Below, piece after piece: positions 1-9,743 of a stretch of DNA of 64,000 nucleotides (position 1 is its first letter; every line of letters begins with the position of its first letter). The notes beneath the pieces were generated by a model, which was not told the origin of the DNA, ran no database searches, and worked only from the letters and a program-made list of their open reading frames with translations. The DNA comes from Thermanaerothrix daxensis (GTDB lineage: Bacteria > Chloroflexota > Anaerolineae > Anaerolineales > Anaerolineaceae): the NCBI RefSeq assembly GCF_001306145.1, contig NZ_LGKO01000003.1:52087-116086 (forward strand), written 5' to 3'. The position numbers and the translations under genes were made by a program.

Positions 1-117
1 CTGCAGAAGAATGTCCATGCCAGACACAGTGTTAATGCCATCATACATCTGGTAGAGAAGCACACTTAGCCCTATAAACAGCCCTAAGATTCTTAAGCGG
101 TCTCGTAGTCTGCCCAT
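1..117 (-). CDS. N-terminus of a membrane protein, cut by the window edge
   Basis: An open frame starts at ATG 117 and runs off the window at base 1, giving 39 residues. It begins with a basic stretch (MGRLRDRLR) followed by a hydrophobic segment (ILGLFIGLSVLLY), which looks like the first transmembrane helix of an inner-membrane protein. The start lies 21 bases after the stop of the glycosyltransferase gene on the same strand, with a GGAAAG-like ribosome site upstream, so it is probably the next gene of a polysaccharide operon. A flippase-like or polymerase protein would fit the setting, but the fragment is too short to assign. Confidence 0.55.
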   Translation of the reverse strand, partial: MGRLRDRLRILGLFIGLSVLLYQMYDGINTVSGMDILLQ

Positions 118-138
118 GGGTTTGTAAAGCTTTCCTTA

Positions 139-1299
139 TCAGCGAAAATGGCTTGCGCGGTAAACATGGAGTATCTTCATGGCCACTTTATTCCAATCAT
201 AGTGCTCCAGCGCCTTTCTTCTTGCGTTCTCTCCAATTTTCTTTAAGTCTTGTTCTAACAACTGGCAAATCGCTCTCACTAATCCGTCAACATCCCCCGG
301 TTCAAATAATAGGCCTACATCAGGTGTAATAACTTCAGGTATTCCTCCCTCCCTTGAAGCCACACATGGCGTGCCTGAAGCCAATGCTTCGAGTAAAACT
401 ACACCCAAACCCTCAGATCGCGAAGGTAAAACAAAGATTTTGGCTCTTCTCATCCGTTTTGCAACTTCCTCACGGCTCAATGGGCCAAGAAACTCAACCT
501 TTCTCTCCAATCCAAGGGTATGTACGAGAGTCTCTAACTCATGCCGGTAAGTTCCCTCTCCTGCAATTACAAGTCTATAATCCCATTTTGCCTCTAAATT
601 GGCAAAAGCACGTATTAAGATGTCCACGCCCTTTAGGTAGGTAAGAGATCCCACATACAGAATCTCATTTTCCCTAAAATCACTTTCAGGGGGATGAAAG
701 AACGAAACATCCACCCCATCGGGGATAACATAAATTTTCTCGCCGGGCAGATTCATCCTTTTCATATGATTTGCTAAGGCATCGCTAACCGCAATGATGT
801 TCCTTGTTTTCGGACTAGAGAGAACAATTCTGGTCATTTCTCGGATTAATTTCGATTTTGTGGCCTGAAAAACATCACTACCATGAACGGTTACAACAAA
901 AGGTTTACGATGCCACCAATAAGTGAGCCATGTTATCATGCCCGAGAGTGTCCAGTTAGCATGAACAATATCGGCATCGGCAGCATATCGCATAACAGCT
1001 AAAGCATGGGTAACCAAGAAGGGAATAATGGCTAATCTAGTCCATGGGTTTGTTCGCCACGCCTGAGGCAATCCGGCACTTTCTCTAGCCAAGATCTCCC
1101 ATGGCTCAGGCAAGTAGCGAGGGCGAATTACCTCAATACCATCCATCCACTCATGTGTACTTGCTCCAGGGGTGTGCATGGCGATTACTCTCACATCCCA
1201 CCCTTGCCCCTTGATTGCCTTGGCGGCTTCAAACACAAAATTCCCTCTGCCATCTCCAAGCCATCGAGGAAAGGCTGTTGTAACAATCAGAACCTTCAC
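139..1299 (-). CDS. GT4-family glycosyltransferase
   Basis: A 386-residue GT-B fold transferase that would add a sugar from a nucleotide donor to a glycan or lipid acceptor at the inner face of the membrane. The N-terminal Rossmann half starts VKVLIVTTAFPRW and holds VHGSDV. The C-terminal donor half has VIPDGVD, YVGSLTYLKG and the E-x7-E signature in FVLPSRSEGLGVVLLEALASG. The start is GTG 1299, preceded by AAGGAG at good spacing; upstream in-frame codons fall inside the neighbouring gene. The gene is visibly richer in A+T than the genes after it, which suggests acquisition by transfer. The acceptor and pathway are unknown. Confidence 0.88.
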   Translation of the reverse strand: MKVLIVTTAFPRWLGDGRGNFVFEAAKAIKGQGWDVRVIAMHTPGASTHEWMDGIEVIRPRYLPEPWEILARESAGLPQAWRTNPWTRLAIIPFLVTHALAVMRYAADADIVHANWTLSGMITWLTYWWHRKPFVVTVHGSDVFQATKSKLIREMTRIVLSSPKTRNIIAVSDALANHMKRMNLPGEKIYVIPDGVDVSFFHPPESDFRENEILYVGSLTYLKGVDILIRAFANLEAKWDYRLVIAGEGTYRHELETLVHTLGLERKVEFLGPLSREEVAKRMRRAKIFVLPSRSEGLGVVLLEALASGTPCVASREGGIPEVITPDVGLLFEPGDVDGLVRAICQLLEQDLKKIGENARRKALEHYDWNKVAMKILHVYRASHFR

Positions 1300-1324
1300 A
1301 ACAACTCTCCTTAAGACATTCCCC

Positions 1325-2167
1325 TCACTTCTCGGCCAGGAGGCCGAAGGCGCGGGGGGCAGGGGTAAGGCGCTGGAAGCCGGCCTGGCGCAGGCGTTCG
1401 CGCACCCGCGCCGTGACCGCACGGCCGCTCTTGCTCTCCGGATCACCGATGTAGTGAAACATCCGCCCGCGCGGACGCAGCACCCGCATCACCTCGCGGT
1501 AAAACTCCAGCGTGTAAAGTTCGCCCGCCAGCGCAAAGGTGGGCGGGTCGTGAATCACGCACGAGAACACTCCACTCGCCAGCGCCGGCAGTAACTCAGC
1601 GCCATCGCCGATCAGCACCTGAATGCGCGGGTCGGTAAACAGCGGCTGCGACCAGGGGTTTTGACGCGCCAGCGCCACCACCGCCGGGTCCAGTTCAATC
1701 GTCAGCACACGCTCGGCCGTGCGCGCCGCCGCAATGGCCGTGTAGCCCAGCCCCATGCACGTATCCAGCACCCACCCGCGCGGGTTCGCCACGCGCACCT
1801 TGCTCAGCGTATCCTGCCAGGGATCCGTGCCCTTGATGCGGTGCATCGGGATGCCCGAAATAAGCAGGGTGGGTGCCGTGGGCGTGGGGTAAAGGCTGTA
1901 AGCCCGCCCGGTACGGGATGAGAACGCCTGAATGCGCACCAGGTCCTTCCCCTCCAGGCGGTAGCACCCGCTCAAATCCTCCGCCACCCGTGCCACCGCC
2001 GCCCAGTCCAGGTGCTCGCCGGTGGGCAGTTCCACCCCCTCCGCGCCCAAACGCACCTCTGCCTCGGTACGCCCCAGGTCCAGCGAGGTGCGTAGAACCG
2101 CCACTTGCCCGCGCGCCGCCAGCCACGCCGCCGCCTGATAGTGCGAGAGAACCACCGAACCGCTCAT
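1325..2167 (-). CDS. class I SAM-dependent methyltransferase
   Basis: A 280-residue protein whose C-terminal half is a Rossmann methyltransferase. Motif I is [16 protein letters not shown], motif II holds the acidic end of strand 2 (LTIELD), and motif IV is HDPPTF, the D/N-PP-Y/F type often seen in nucleic acid or amine methylases. The N-terminal ~110 residues form a separate domain. The layout resembles a group of predicted methyltransferases best known from archaea (COG2521-like), which is recollection rather than a search result. The ATG lies two bases after the stop of the upstream lipoprotein gene, so the two are co-transcribed. Substrate unknown. Confidence 0.75.
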   Translation of the reverse strand: MSGSVVLSHYQAAAWLAARGQVAVLRTSLDLGRTEAEVRLGAEGVELPTGEHLDWAAVARVAEDLSGCYRLEGKDLVRIQAFSSRTGRAYSLYPTPTAPTLLISGIPMHRIKGTDPWQDTLSKVRVANPRGWVLDTCMGLGYTAIAAARTAERVLTIELDPAVVALARQNPWSQPLFTDPRIQVLIGDGAELLPALASGVFSCVIHDPPTFALAGELYTLEFYREVMRVLRPRGRMFHYIGDPESKSGRAVTARVRERLRQAGFQRLTPAPRAFGLLAEK

Positions 2168-2169
2168 GC

Positions 2170-3189
2170 TTACGGCGCCACCGTGATCAGCCAGGAATTG
2201 AGGGCCACCGTCCCCGGAATGCGCGTGTCGCTCTCCTGCCGCAGGGTCAGGCGCACCTCGGTCGGCCCGCTCACCGTGTACGGCACATAGGCCTCAAAGG
2301 GCACATGACTCAAATCGCCGTAGGGCATGCCGGGGGTCACCTCGGCGGAGCCCACCACCTGCCCATCCGGCGCGATCAATTCGATCAGGACCGGCTTACC
2401 GGTCAGGGGACGCACCACCCCACGCACCACCAGCACACCGCCGCGCACCGTCTCGCCCTCGCGCGGCGAACGCACCAGGAAAGGCTCCACATCCACGCGC
2501 ACCGGCTCCAACACGTTGCGCCCCAGTTGCTGCAGCACCACCTCGCTTGAGCACAAGTAGATCGTGCGTCCGAAGCGGTCCAGCGTGTAGATCACCAACC
2601 GTGCCACCTCTGCCGGCGTCGCGATCTCAAAGGGAATCTCCGGGGCAATGTAGAAGCGCCGATCGCGGTAGGCACGAAAATCCAACGCCTGGCGCACCAG
2701 GTAGCGCCCGTCCTCTCCAATCAGGTCCACGTAGACATACCCATCCTCGCCGGGGCTGATGAGCGCTTCCACCTGAATGGGCGAGACCAGTTTCGAATAG
2801 GGACCCGGGCGGTTAATGCGCATCGCCGGTGGGGGTGGCGTAGGGGTCGGGGTGATGGTCGGCGTGCGCGTCACATAACGCCAGCGCGTGGGCGAAGGGC
2901 GCCAGCCCGGCGGGTAAGTGGGGCTGGGGGTGAACGTGGGCTCGGGGGTGTCAGTAGGTGGCAGTGGAGTCGCCGTGAGGCTGGGGGTAGCGCTGGGCAG
3001 CGCGGCAAAGGGCAGGGTCACCGCCGTCTCCGGCCCGGCGGTTGTTGTCTCCCCCGCCATGGGGGTTGCGGGGGGCGAAGAGGGCGTAGGCAGCAAGCCA
3101 GAAGATGGAGAAACTGCCTGGCAGGCCAGCAGGCCCCCCAGGCCCCAGCCCAGCAGCAATGCCCATACCCCATGATGCCGTTTGAGCAT
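2170..3189 (-). CDS. secreted lipoprotein with Pro/Thr-rich linker and beta-sandwich domains
   Basis: 339 residues. A type II signal peptide ends in the lipobox LLAC (Cys23), so the protein should be lipid-anchored outside the membrane. Residues about 30-125 are a low-complexity Pro/Thr/Ser linker ([13 protein letters not shown]), of a kind common in Chloroflexota surface proteins. The rest has two predicted beta-sandwich segments: one near [17 protein letters not shown] and one near [19 protein letters not shown]. Such repeats resemble germination- or spore-type immunoglobulin-like domains that bind glycans or proteins. The ATG follows a GAGGGA ribosome site. No enzyme motif was seen. Confidence 0.7.
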   Translation of the reverse strand: MLKRHHGVWALLLGWGLGGLLACQAVSPSSGLLPTPSSPPATPMAGETTTAGPETAVTLPFAALPSATPSLTATPLPPTDTPEPTFTPSPTYPPGWRPSPTRWRYVTRTPTITPTPTPPPPAMRINRPGPYSKLVSPIQVEALISPGEDGYVYVDLIGEDGRYLVRQALDFRAYRDRRFYIAPEIPFEIATPAEVARLVIYTLDRFGRTIYLCSSEVVLQQLGRNVLEPVRVDVEPFLVRSPREGETVRGGVLVVRGVVRPLTGKPVLIELIAPDGQVVGSAEVTPGMPYGDLSHVPFEAYVPYTVSGPTEVRLTLRQESDTRIPGTVALNSWLITVAP

Positions 3190-3206
3190 GTCCGTCGTCC
3201 CTCTTT

Positions 3207-4085
3207 TTACGCTCCCGATCCCCGCAGGGCCGGCATCACCTCTTGGGCAAATCGGCGCAGGGCGCGTTCGCGCTCGGCCTGGGTCTCCGCCTGGAAGGTG
3301 ATCACCACACCCGTCGCACCGGCTTCCCGGAAGGCGCGCAGTTGCCCGATGATTGCCTCTGCATCGCCACCTAGGTAGCCCTCTGCCGCCGGCGGCTGAT
3401 CGAACATCAGGCGCGTGCGCACCACCACATCAAACGGACGACCTCCCAACAGAGGACGCACCTGCTCCAGCGCCGTAGCCAACGCCTGCGGTGAGAGCGC
3501 ATTGGGGTGCCAGCCATCTCCCAACAGCACAGCGCGGCGCAGCGCGCGCGGCGAATCGCCAGCCACCCACAAGCGCGGCCCCCCGCTTTGCACCGGCGGG
3601 GGCGAGAAAACCACCTGCTCAAAGCGATAAAACGGCCCCTGGTAAGAAATCACCCGTCCACCCCGCCACAGAGTGCGCAGCACCTTGATGGCATCGTCCA
3701 TGCGTGTGCCGCGGTTGTGAAACTCATACCCCAGATTAGCATACTCGCCCGCCGACCAGCCCACCGCCACGGCCAGGTTCACCCGCCCCCCCGAGAGCAC
3801 ATCCAACGTGGCAATTTGCTTAGCCACCTCCAGGGGATTGCGCTGAGGCAACACCAGGGCCGAAACTCCCAGCCCAATGCGGCGGGTACTGCCCGCAAGG
3901 TAGGCCAGCGTGGTAATCGCCTCAAAAATGTGCCCAAAACGCTCGGCATCGGCCTTGGGCAGAGCCAGGTGATCGGGCACCCATACGTGATCAAAACCCA
4001 GTCCTTCGGCGGCCAGAGCCGTATCCAGGATGCTCAGGCGCGTGGCTTGCGCGCCGTAAGAGGGTAAAGCCACCCCAAATTCCAC
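3207..4085 (-). CDS. LLM-class (luciferase-like) flavin or F420-dependent oxidoreductase
   Basis: A 292-residue TIM-barrel protein of the bacterial luciferase-like superfamily. It starts VEFGVALPSYG and carries the family landmarks DHVWVPDHLALP, RIGLGVSALVLPQRNPLEVAKQIATLDVLSGGRV and GVAVGW-like VAVGWSAGEYANLG. The subgroup resembles the F420-dependent TIGR03619 type, so it may use F420 or FMN; the substrate cannot be told. The start is GTG 4085, six bases after GGAGG. An extended -10 element lies upstream at 4135-4143 on the same strand. It is the first gene of a minus-strand run that continues to the lipoprotein and methyltransferase. Confidence 0.82.
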   Translation of the reverse strand: MEFGVALPSYGAQATRLSILDTALAAEGLGFDHVWVPDHLALPKADAERFGHIFEAITTLAYLAGSTRRIGLGVSALVLPQRNPLEVAKQIATLDVLSGGRVNLAVAVGWSAGEYANLGYEFHNRGTRMDDAIKVLRTLWRGGRVISYQGPFYRFEQVVFSPPPVQSGGPRLWVAGDSPRALRRAVLLGDGWHPNALSPQALATALEQVRPLLGGRPFDVVVRTRLMFDQPPAAEGYLGGDAEAIIGQLRAFREAGATGVVITFQAETQAERERALRRFAQEVMPALRGSGA

Positions 4086-4134
4086 GCCCTACCTCCTTGC
4101 CCCAAAGATTCACGACCATGCCGTATCTGGCTCG

Positions 4135-4143
4135 ATTATAGCA
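4135..4143 (-). promoter_or_regulatory. extended -10 promoter for the oxidoreductase operon
   Basis: The minus strand reads TGCTATAAT, a perfect TGn-extended -10 element about 50 bases upstream of the GTG at 4085. No good -35 hexamer was found, as is usual for extended -10 promoters. Confidence 0.5.
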
Positions 4144-4211
4144 CGGCCTCACCCCCCTCTGCATCACCCCCTGATGCGGTTCTCTCAAAGCCATTCCCCC
4201 TGCGATTATGA

Positions 4212-4220
4212 TGATATAAT
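4212..4220 (+). promoter_or_regulatory. extended -10 promoter for the diguanylate cyclase
   Basis: The plus strand reads TGATATAAT, a TGn-extended -10, divergent from the element at 4135-4143. The ~110-base leader that follows contains a possible stem (GTGCGG pairing with CCGCAC) of unknown meaning. Confidence 0.45.
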
Positions 4221-4337
4221 GAGATCAACTTCACAGGTGCGGAGGGTGAACCCCGGCATTCCTCTTGCACCGCACTGCGCTACATCCACACTGCTTGACC
4301 TCCCACCACACCACCCCGCAGGTTTGACGCTAACCCG

Positions 4338-7300
4338 GTGAGCTCCTGGCATTTTTCTCCGCTTTCCCTCTTCCTCCTGCTCGCAACAGGCGCAGCACTA
4401 CTATTAGGGTGGCTGGCCTGGTCGCGGCGCCCCGCCCGGGGTGCCGCCGCCCTGAGTGCCCTCTTTATGGGGCTGGCGCTGTGGATGGGTCTCTACAGCC
4501 TAGAACTGGCCAGCCCGTCGGAGTCCCTCGCCGTTGCCCTGAACCACCTGGGCTTCATCGGTGTCGGCGTGGTCCCCGCAGGGTGGTTGCTTTTTGCACT
4601 GGCCTACACCGAACGCCTGCCCCGCCGCCCGGGGCGCCTGCTGGCGGCCCTGGCCATCGAACCTTTGCTGGTCCAACTGGCCCTGTGGACAAATGCTTCG
4701 CACCATGCTTTTTACATCCGCCTGGAATGGACGCTGTGGAACGGCCTGCCCATCCTCCAGCGCGCCTACGGCCCCCTGTTTTGGCTGCACACAGTCTATT
4801 CTTACGGGTTGCTCTTGGTCGGCACGGTTTGGCTCCTTTTCACCCTCATTCACCACTCCGCCTTCTACCGCGCCCAAGCCCCCTTCTTCCTGATCGCCAT
4901 CGGCCTGCCCTGGCTGGTCAACCTCCTGCGCCTCAGTAATCTTCTGCTTCCCGTCTTACCCCTCGACCCAACCCCCATTGCCCTGCTCTTCTGCGGTGCC
5001 ATCTTGCTCTTTGGACTTTACCGCACCTCTCCAAGCGCCCTCACCCCCCTGGCGCGCGAGAAGGTGATCGAGGTCATGGATGAGGGCTTGCTGGTGCTGG
5101 ACTCCACCGGACGCATCCTGGATCTCAACCCTGCCGCCTGCCGCATGCTCCAAGTAGAAGCCCAAGCGGTCGTTGGGCAGTCGGTTGGCGAGGCGCTGCA
5201 CCCCTGGCCGCAATTGGTCATGTGGATGCAATCCGTCTCCTCAGAATCCGCCAGTCTGGAGATTCAACCCCGTCCGGGCTGCTGGGCCGAAATCCACCAC
5301 ATCCCCATTCGCACCCCGGGTGGACACCGGGTTGGGGCGCTACTGCGCCTGCACAACATCACCCAACGCAAGGCAATCGAACAGGCCTTGCAGGAGAGCG
5401 AAGCGCGCTACCGCCGCTTGATCGAAGCCTCTCCTGAGACCATCTTCCTGCTCAATCCCGAGGGATGCTTCACCTGGGTCAACCGTCAAGCCGTGCATCT
5501 TTTCAGCGTGGGAGACGAGCAGGCACTCCTGGGCCGCCACTGGTCCGAATTTGCCGCGCCAGAAGAGGCCCCCTACCTGACAGCCGTCCTTGATGCCGTC
5601 ACCCGGGAAGGAGATGTCAAAAATCTGGAATACACCGGTCAAGATGCCGAGGGGCGGCGCTTTTTTGCGCAGGCTACCCTCACGGCTTTGCGCTTTGGCC
5701 GTAACGGCGAAGAACGCCTGGAAATTCTGGGGCTGGTGCGCGACATCACCGCGTTTAAAACAGCGCAAGAGGAACTGGCATTCGTAGCGCAGGAGGAGCG
5801 CCGCCAGCGCGAACTGGCCCAGGCCCTGCGCCAGGCTGCGCTCACCGTCACCGCCAGCCTGGACTTCAGCGAGGTCCTCGACCGGCTTTTGGAACAGGTC
5901 GCCCAGGTCATCCCCTACGATTCGGGGAGTGTCATCCTCTTTCGCGAAGACGGCAAAGCCTACGTGGCGAACATGCGCGGCTACGAGCAGTTCGGCCCGG
6001 AGGTCGCCCAGGCAGTGCGCAATTTCGTCTTCAACCTGGAATGGGGGCAAAACTTCGTCTGGATGAGCCTGAACAAACAACCCCTGATCATTCCCGACGC
6101 AAGCCGTGACCCCAATTGGATTGTACTGAAGGAGACCAGCTACATCCGCTCGTGGGTGGGAGCACCCATCATCGCCCATGGCGAGGTGATCGGCTTTTTC
6201 TCGCTGGAAAAAACCCAGCCCGACTTTTACCGGCCCGAACACGCTGAGATGCTGATGATCTTCGCCAGCCACGCCGGGATTGCGTTGCAGAACGCACGCC
6301 TGTTTGCCGAAGCCCAGCGCCGCGCGTTGGAAGCCGAAACCCTGCGCGAGGCCACGGCAGCCGTCACAGCCGCCCTTGATCTGGACCAAGTACTGGATCT
6401 GATCATTGCCAATCTGCGCCGGGTCATCCCTTACGACAGTTGCGCCGTCTTCCTGCTGGAAAAGGGTTACGTCCGCCTGGTTCGCGGCTCGGGCTTCGCC
6501 CATCCTGAAAAGTTAATCGGCCACCGCTTCCCGGCCGGCAACCCCCTGGTGGAAGAAGCCTTCCGCACCGGTCGGCCAGTGGTGCTCTACGATGCTCAAC
6601 AAGACCCGCGCTTTCAACGCTGGGGTGAGGTAGAAAAGATCCGCGGCTGGATCGGGTTGCCCATGCTGGCGCACGGTCAGCCCATTGGCTACCTGACCAT
6701 AGATAGTTACACCCCCGGCGCCTACACCGAGGAGCACGCCCGCCTGGCTCAGGCGTTTGCCAACCAGGCAGCCATTGCCCTCGAAAACGCGCGCCTCTTC
6801 GAGCAGGTGCAGCAAGCCGCCACCACCGATGCCCTGACCGGGCTGGCCAACCGGCGCCACTTCTTCGACCTGGCCCAGCGCGAATTTGCCCGCGCTCGCC
6901 GCTACGGCTCCACCCTCTCCCTCTTCATCCTAGATGTGGATAATCTCAAAGAGGTTAACGACAGCGGAGGACACCTGATGGGCGACCGTCTGCTCCAGAT
7001 GGTGGGACAGAAAATGCGCCAGCAGTTGCGCCAGCCCGATATTGCTGCGCGCTACGGCGGGGATGAATTCATCGTCCTGCTACCCGAAACGCCTCTGGAT
7101 AAAGCCATCCGGGTGGCCGAACGCCTGCGCCAGAGCCTGGCTGAGGAAATAATCCGCAACGGCGAACAGGCCTTCCCCATTGCCACGAGCATCGGTGTGG
7201 CCGAGATGGATGCCACCTGTCTTTCCCTGGATGATCTGATTGAACGGGCTGACCGCGCCCTGTACTGGGCCAAAACCCAGGGCAAGGGACGCATAGCCCT

Positions 7301-7361
7301 CTGGCTGAACGGCGCCCCCGCCCTGCCCCCCTGGATCAGAACCCACGGGGCTGCCACCTAA
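4338..7361 (+). CDS. membrane multisensor diguanylate cyclase (7TM-PAS-PAS-GAF-GAF-GGDEF)
   Basis: A 1007-residue protein expected to make cyclic di-GMP from two GTP at the inner membrane. Residues ~5-230 form about seven hydrophobic helices of the histidine-kinase N-terminal 7TM type. PAS domains follow at ~240-345 ([20 protein letters not shown]) and ~350-475 ([20 protein letters not shown]), then GAF domains at ~495-655 and ~665-825, each with the P-Y-D-S motif near its start. The GGDEF domain is intact: the active site is RYGGDEF (907-911), and an RxxD inhibitory site (RQPD, 898-901) lies five residues before it. No EAL domain is present. The start is GTG 4338 without a clear ribosome site. 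Its product could feed the c-di-GMP riboswitch at 63586-63662. Confidence 0.92.
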   Translation: MSSWHFSPLSLFLLLATGAALLLGWLAWSRRPARGAAALSALFMGLALWMGLYSLELASPSESLAVALNHLGFIGVGVVPAGWLLFALAYTERLPRRPGRLLAALAIEPLLVQLALWTNASHHAFYIRLEWTLWNGLPILQRAYGPLFWLHTVYSYGLLLVGTVWLLFTLIHHSAFYRAQAPFFLIAIGLPWLVNLLRLSNLLLPVLPLDPTPIALLFCGAILLFGLYRTSPSALTPLAREKVIEVMDEGLLVLDSTGRILDLNPAACRMLQVEAQAVVGQSVGEALHPWPQLVMWMQSVSSESASLEIQPRPGCWAEIHHIPIRTPGGHRVGALLRLHNITQRKAIEQALQESEARYRRLIEASPETIFLLNPEGCFTWVNRQAVHLFSVGDEQALLGRHWSEFAAPEEAPYLTAVLDAVTREGDVKNLEYTGQDAEGRRFFAQATLTALRFGRNGEERLEILGLVRDITAFKTAQEELAFVAQEERRQRELAQALRQAALTVTASLDFSEVLDRLLEQVAQVIPYDSGSVILFREDGKAYVANMRGYEQFGPEVAQAVRNFVFNLEWGQNFVWMSLNKQPLIIPDASRDPNWIVLKETSYIRSWVGAPIIAHGEVIGFFSLEKTQPDFYRPEHAEMLMIFASHAGIALQNARLFAEAQRRALEAETLREATAAVTAALDLDQVLDLIIANLRRVIPYDSCAVFLLEKGYVRLVRGSGFAHPEKLIGHRFPAGNPLVEEAFRTGRPVVLYDAQQDPRFQRWGEVEKIRGWIGLPMLAHGQPIGYLTIDSYTPGAYTEEHARLAQAFANQAAIALENARLFEQVQQAATTDALTGLANRRHFFDLAQREFARARRYGSTLSLFILDVDNLKEVNDSGGHLMGDRLLQMVGQKMRQQLRQPDIAARYGGDEFIVLLPETPLDKAIRVAERLRQSLAEEIIRNGEQAFPIATSIGVAEMDATCLSLDDLIERADRALYWAKTQGKGRIALWLNGAPALPPWIRTHGAAT

Positions 7362-8125
7362 TCCAGGGGAATTTCCGCCACTGAGTTGAAAATCCGGTGG
7401 GGGCGGTAAGGGAACTTCTCCACATCTTCTAACCGCGTCACACCGCTCAGCACCAGAATGGTCTGCAGGCCGGTTTGGGTGCCGGCCAGAATATCCGTGT
7501 CCATGCGGTCGCCGATCATAACCGTATCTTCCGAATGCACCCCCAGGTAATTCAACGCCGAGCGCATCATGAAGGGATTGGGCTTACCAATAAAGAATGG
7601 AGAACGCCTGGTAGCGCGCTCGATCAGCGCCGCCATTGCCCCGCAGGCCGGCACAATGCCGCCCTCCCCCGGCCCGGTGGGATCGGGATTGGTAGCAATA
7701 AAGCGCGCCCCAGCCAGTACCAGGCGCACTGCTTTGGTAATGTGTTCTAAGTGGTAAGAATGGGTTTCCCCCAAAATGACGTAATCGGGATCAATATCCG
7801 TCTGAATATAGCCCACTTCATGCAGAGCAACTTGTAGACCGCTTTCCCCAATCACAAAGGCTTTGCCCTGAGGCTTCTGCGAAGCCACAAAGCGGGCGGT
7901 GGCCATCGCAGAAGTAAAAATCTGGTCTTTGGTGATTTCCAAACCTAGGTGCTGCAGGCGATGGGCCAGATCTGCCGGGGTGTACATGGAATTATTGGTC
8001 AGGACCAAAAACGGGAGACCTTTTTTGCGCAGGCGCGCAATAAATTGATCTGCACCGGGAATCATGGCTGATCCACTGATGAGCACACCATCCATATCAA
8101 TCAAAAATGCCTTAGCGGTTGGCAT
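7358..8125 (-). CDS. HAD-IIA family sugar-phosphate phosphatase (NagD-like)
   Basis: A 255-residue haloacid dehalogenase-type phosphatase. Motif I is FLIDMDGVL with the nucleophile and acid Asp pair, motif II is VLTNNS, motif III contains the Lys of GKPNPFMM, and motif IV is [11 protein letters not shown] long cap between motifs II and III places it in subclass IIA with NagD, phosphoglycolate and 4-nitrophenyl phosphatases. It is cytoplasmic; the natural substrate is probably a small phosphorylated sugar or glycerol, unproven. The ATG follows GGGAGG by six bases. Its stop overlaps that of the convergent diguanylate cyclase gene by three bases. Confidence 0.88.
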   Translation of the reverse strand: MPTAKAFLIDMDGVLISGSAMIPGADQFIARLRKKGLPFLVLTNNSMYTPADLAHRLQHLGLEITKDQIFTSAMATARFVASQKPQGKAFVIGESGLQVALHEVGYIQTDIDPDYVILGETHSYHLEHITKAVRLVLAGARFIATNPDPTGPGEGGIVPACGAMAALIERATRRSPFFIGKPNPFMMRSALNYLGVHSEDTVMIGDRMDTDILAGTQTGLQTILVLSGVTRLEDVEKFPYRPHRIFNSVAEIPLD

Positions 8126-8315
8126 AATGTCCCTCCCAAAACAAGAATGTAATAAAGCCAGATATAAAAATTATAGCCGAAAGTCCGTTCTTCACCTTTC
8201 CCCTCAAAGTAGCAGGTACAAGCCCCTCATACCACCAACTGAAAGGCAGATGTAAACTCCACAGCAGTTGAAAGCGCCTATACTGCTAATGGGTCATTGA
8301 TCTGGCGGAGAGCGC

Positions 8316-8996
8316 ATGCGAATTTCGCACCGGCATTCTCAATCCCTGGAAACATATTGGCTTGCCCTGGTGGGAGGGCTAATGCTCCTGGGGCTGGCCC
8401 TGTTCTGGGCATTCCCGCCTTGGCGCTTTGAACCGCCCACCCGGATTCTCCCGCTCGCCCTACGGGCCGATTTACGGGCAGATTACAGCGCCGAACGGCG
8501 GGTGGCGGCCGTGCCCGCCGTCTCGCTCAGCCTGATCCGCCAGGCCATCCAGGATCGCCAGTCTGATGGTTCACCGGAGGCCGCACTGCGCCTACTGGAG
8601 ACCCCGATTCCCACCCCTACCCCCACCGGACCTAACCGCCTGGTCACACCTACATCCCCCATCACCCCACCTGCCCAGGTCCCCGCCCGCTCCTCGCCCA
8701 CTCCAACTCTGACGAACACCCCCACGGCCACCCCAACGCTGGTGCTCACGACCACGCCCACCGCCTCAGCCACCTCGGAGGATCGCCCAACCCACACCCC
8801 TAAACCCACCCATACCCCTAAAGCAACGATTACCCAAACCCCAGCGCCCACCCAGACACCACTGCCAACGGCCACTGCCGCTCCGCCCACCCCCACGACA
8901 CGCCCACCCACCGCCACCCAACCCGCTTACCCCCCTCCGGCCACACCCACACCGCCTTCCCCCGGGCCAACTTCGCCCCCTTACCCTGCCCCCTGA
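8316..8996 (+). CDS. single-pass membrane protein with long Pro/Thr tail
   Basis: 226 residues. A basic N-terminus is followed by one transmembrane helix (YWLALVGGLMLLGLALFWAF, residues ~14-33), a ~70-residue segment, and then more than 110 residues of Pro/Thr/Ala low complexity (TPTPTPT, THTPKPTHTPK). The tail is expected to be extended and exposed outside the cell, perhaps as a stalk. No catalytic motif was seen and the protein seems to end inside the repeat, so a lost or unrecognised C-terminal domain is possible. A GGCGGAGA ribosome site precedes the ATG. The minus strand of the repeat is also open, but that reflects the codon composition. Confidence 0.6.
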   Translation: MRISHRHSQSLETYWLALVGGLMLLGLALFWAFPPWRFEPPTRILPLALRADLRADYSAERRVAAVPAVSLSLIRQAIQDRQSDGSPEAALRLLETPIPTPTPTGPNRLVTPTSPITPPAQVPARSSPTPTLTNTPTATPTLVLTTTPTASATSEDRPTHTPKPTHTPKATITQTPAPTQTPLPTATAAPPTPTTRPPTATQPAYPPPATPTPPSPGPTSPPYPAP

Positions 8997-9003
8997 CCCC
9001 CGC

Positions 9004-9594
9004 TCACGTGCGGCGGCAAAGCAACACGCCCCGATCCAGCGGCAGTACCAGCGCGTCCACCCGCGGATCAGCCAGGGCATGCTCCACAAAAGGACGGAGT
9101 ACCTCGCGATGGCTGATCACATTATCGGCAATCAGCCAACCCCCACGCACCATTCGCGGGACCACCGCCTCGTAACACGCCCGATAAATCTCCTTTTCCG
9201 CATCCAGAAAACAGAACGCGATCTCCTCCAGGTGAGGGAGATACGCCAGCGCATCCCCCTCAACCAGGCTCACGACCTCCTCCACCCCGCTGACCCGAAA
9301 GGTCTCGCGAGCCAGAAGCACCTTCTCCGGCGCCACCTCAAACGTGATCACCCGTTGCCGGGTCACCTCGGCGGCCAGCGCAATCCACAGCGTGGAATAC
9401 CCCCCGCCGGTACCAATTTCGACCCAGGTGCCTGCCGGTGCTGACGCAGCCATTAGCGCCAGCAGGCGCCCGGTCTGCGGAGCCACCTGGCGCAGGCGCT
9501 GAGATGCGGGCAAACCAGCCGCGCGTTCGCGGGCATCCCGCGCTTCCAATTCCTGCATTCGAGCCAGCATTTCGGGGCGAATAGCATAAAACAC
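9004..9594 (-). CDS. O-methyltransferase (caffeoyl-CoA/catechol type)
   Basis: A 196-residue class I methyltransferase of the small O-methyltransferase family, which methylates hydroxyl groups using SAM and often a divalent metal. Motif I is [17 protein letters not shown], motif [10 protein letters not shown], and the downstream [33 protein letters not shown] region matches the metal-binding D-A-x-K-x-Y and D-N sites of the family. I place the start at GTG 9594, nine bases after GGAGG; the TTG at 9600 is too close to the ribosome site. It is a lone gene facing the TPT-tail gene. Substrate unknown. Confidence 0.85.
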   Translation of the reverse strand: MFYAIRPEMLARMQELEARDARERAAGLPASQRLRQVAPQTGRLLALMAASAPAGTWVEIGTGGGYSTLWIALAAEVTRQRVITFEVAPEKVLLARETFRVSGVEEVVSLVEGDALAYLPHLEEIAFCFLDAEKEIYRACYEAVVPRMVRGGWLIADNVISHREVLRPFVEHALADPRVDALVLPLDRGVLLCRRT

Positions 9595-9687
9595 GACCAA
9601 TCACCTCCAGTTAGGCTTCATTTTAGCCCACCCTGCGCAAACTCGCAAACTCTATCGTCCTCCCCCGCTCACCCGCAGGGGCGGGGG

Positions 9688-9693
9688 TATAAT
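9688..9693 (+). promoter_or_regulatory. -10 element upstream of the CapA-like gene
   Basis: A perfect TATAAT lies 50 bases upstream of the ATG at 9744. No convincing -35 was found. Confidence 0.35.
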
Positions 9694-9743
9694 CGAGGCG
9701 ATTATCGCCTTTTCATCCCATCCCGTTCTCCTCGAGGCTTGCA

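Noticed and set aside
4221..4337. Riboswitch in the diguanylate cyclase leader
   Set aside because: Only one six-base stem can be drawn, and no conserved motif of a known class is present.
5340..6503. A 387-codon open frame antisense to the diguanylate cyclase gene
   Set aside because: Low-complexity composition, no motif, lies wholly over PAS/GAF coding sequence.
8590..8996. Tandem DNA repeat in the Pro/Thr-coding tail
   Set aside because: The protein is repetitive, but the DNA units vary in sequence and spacing, so it is low complexity rather than a repeat array.
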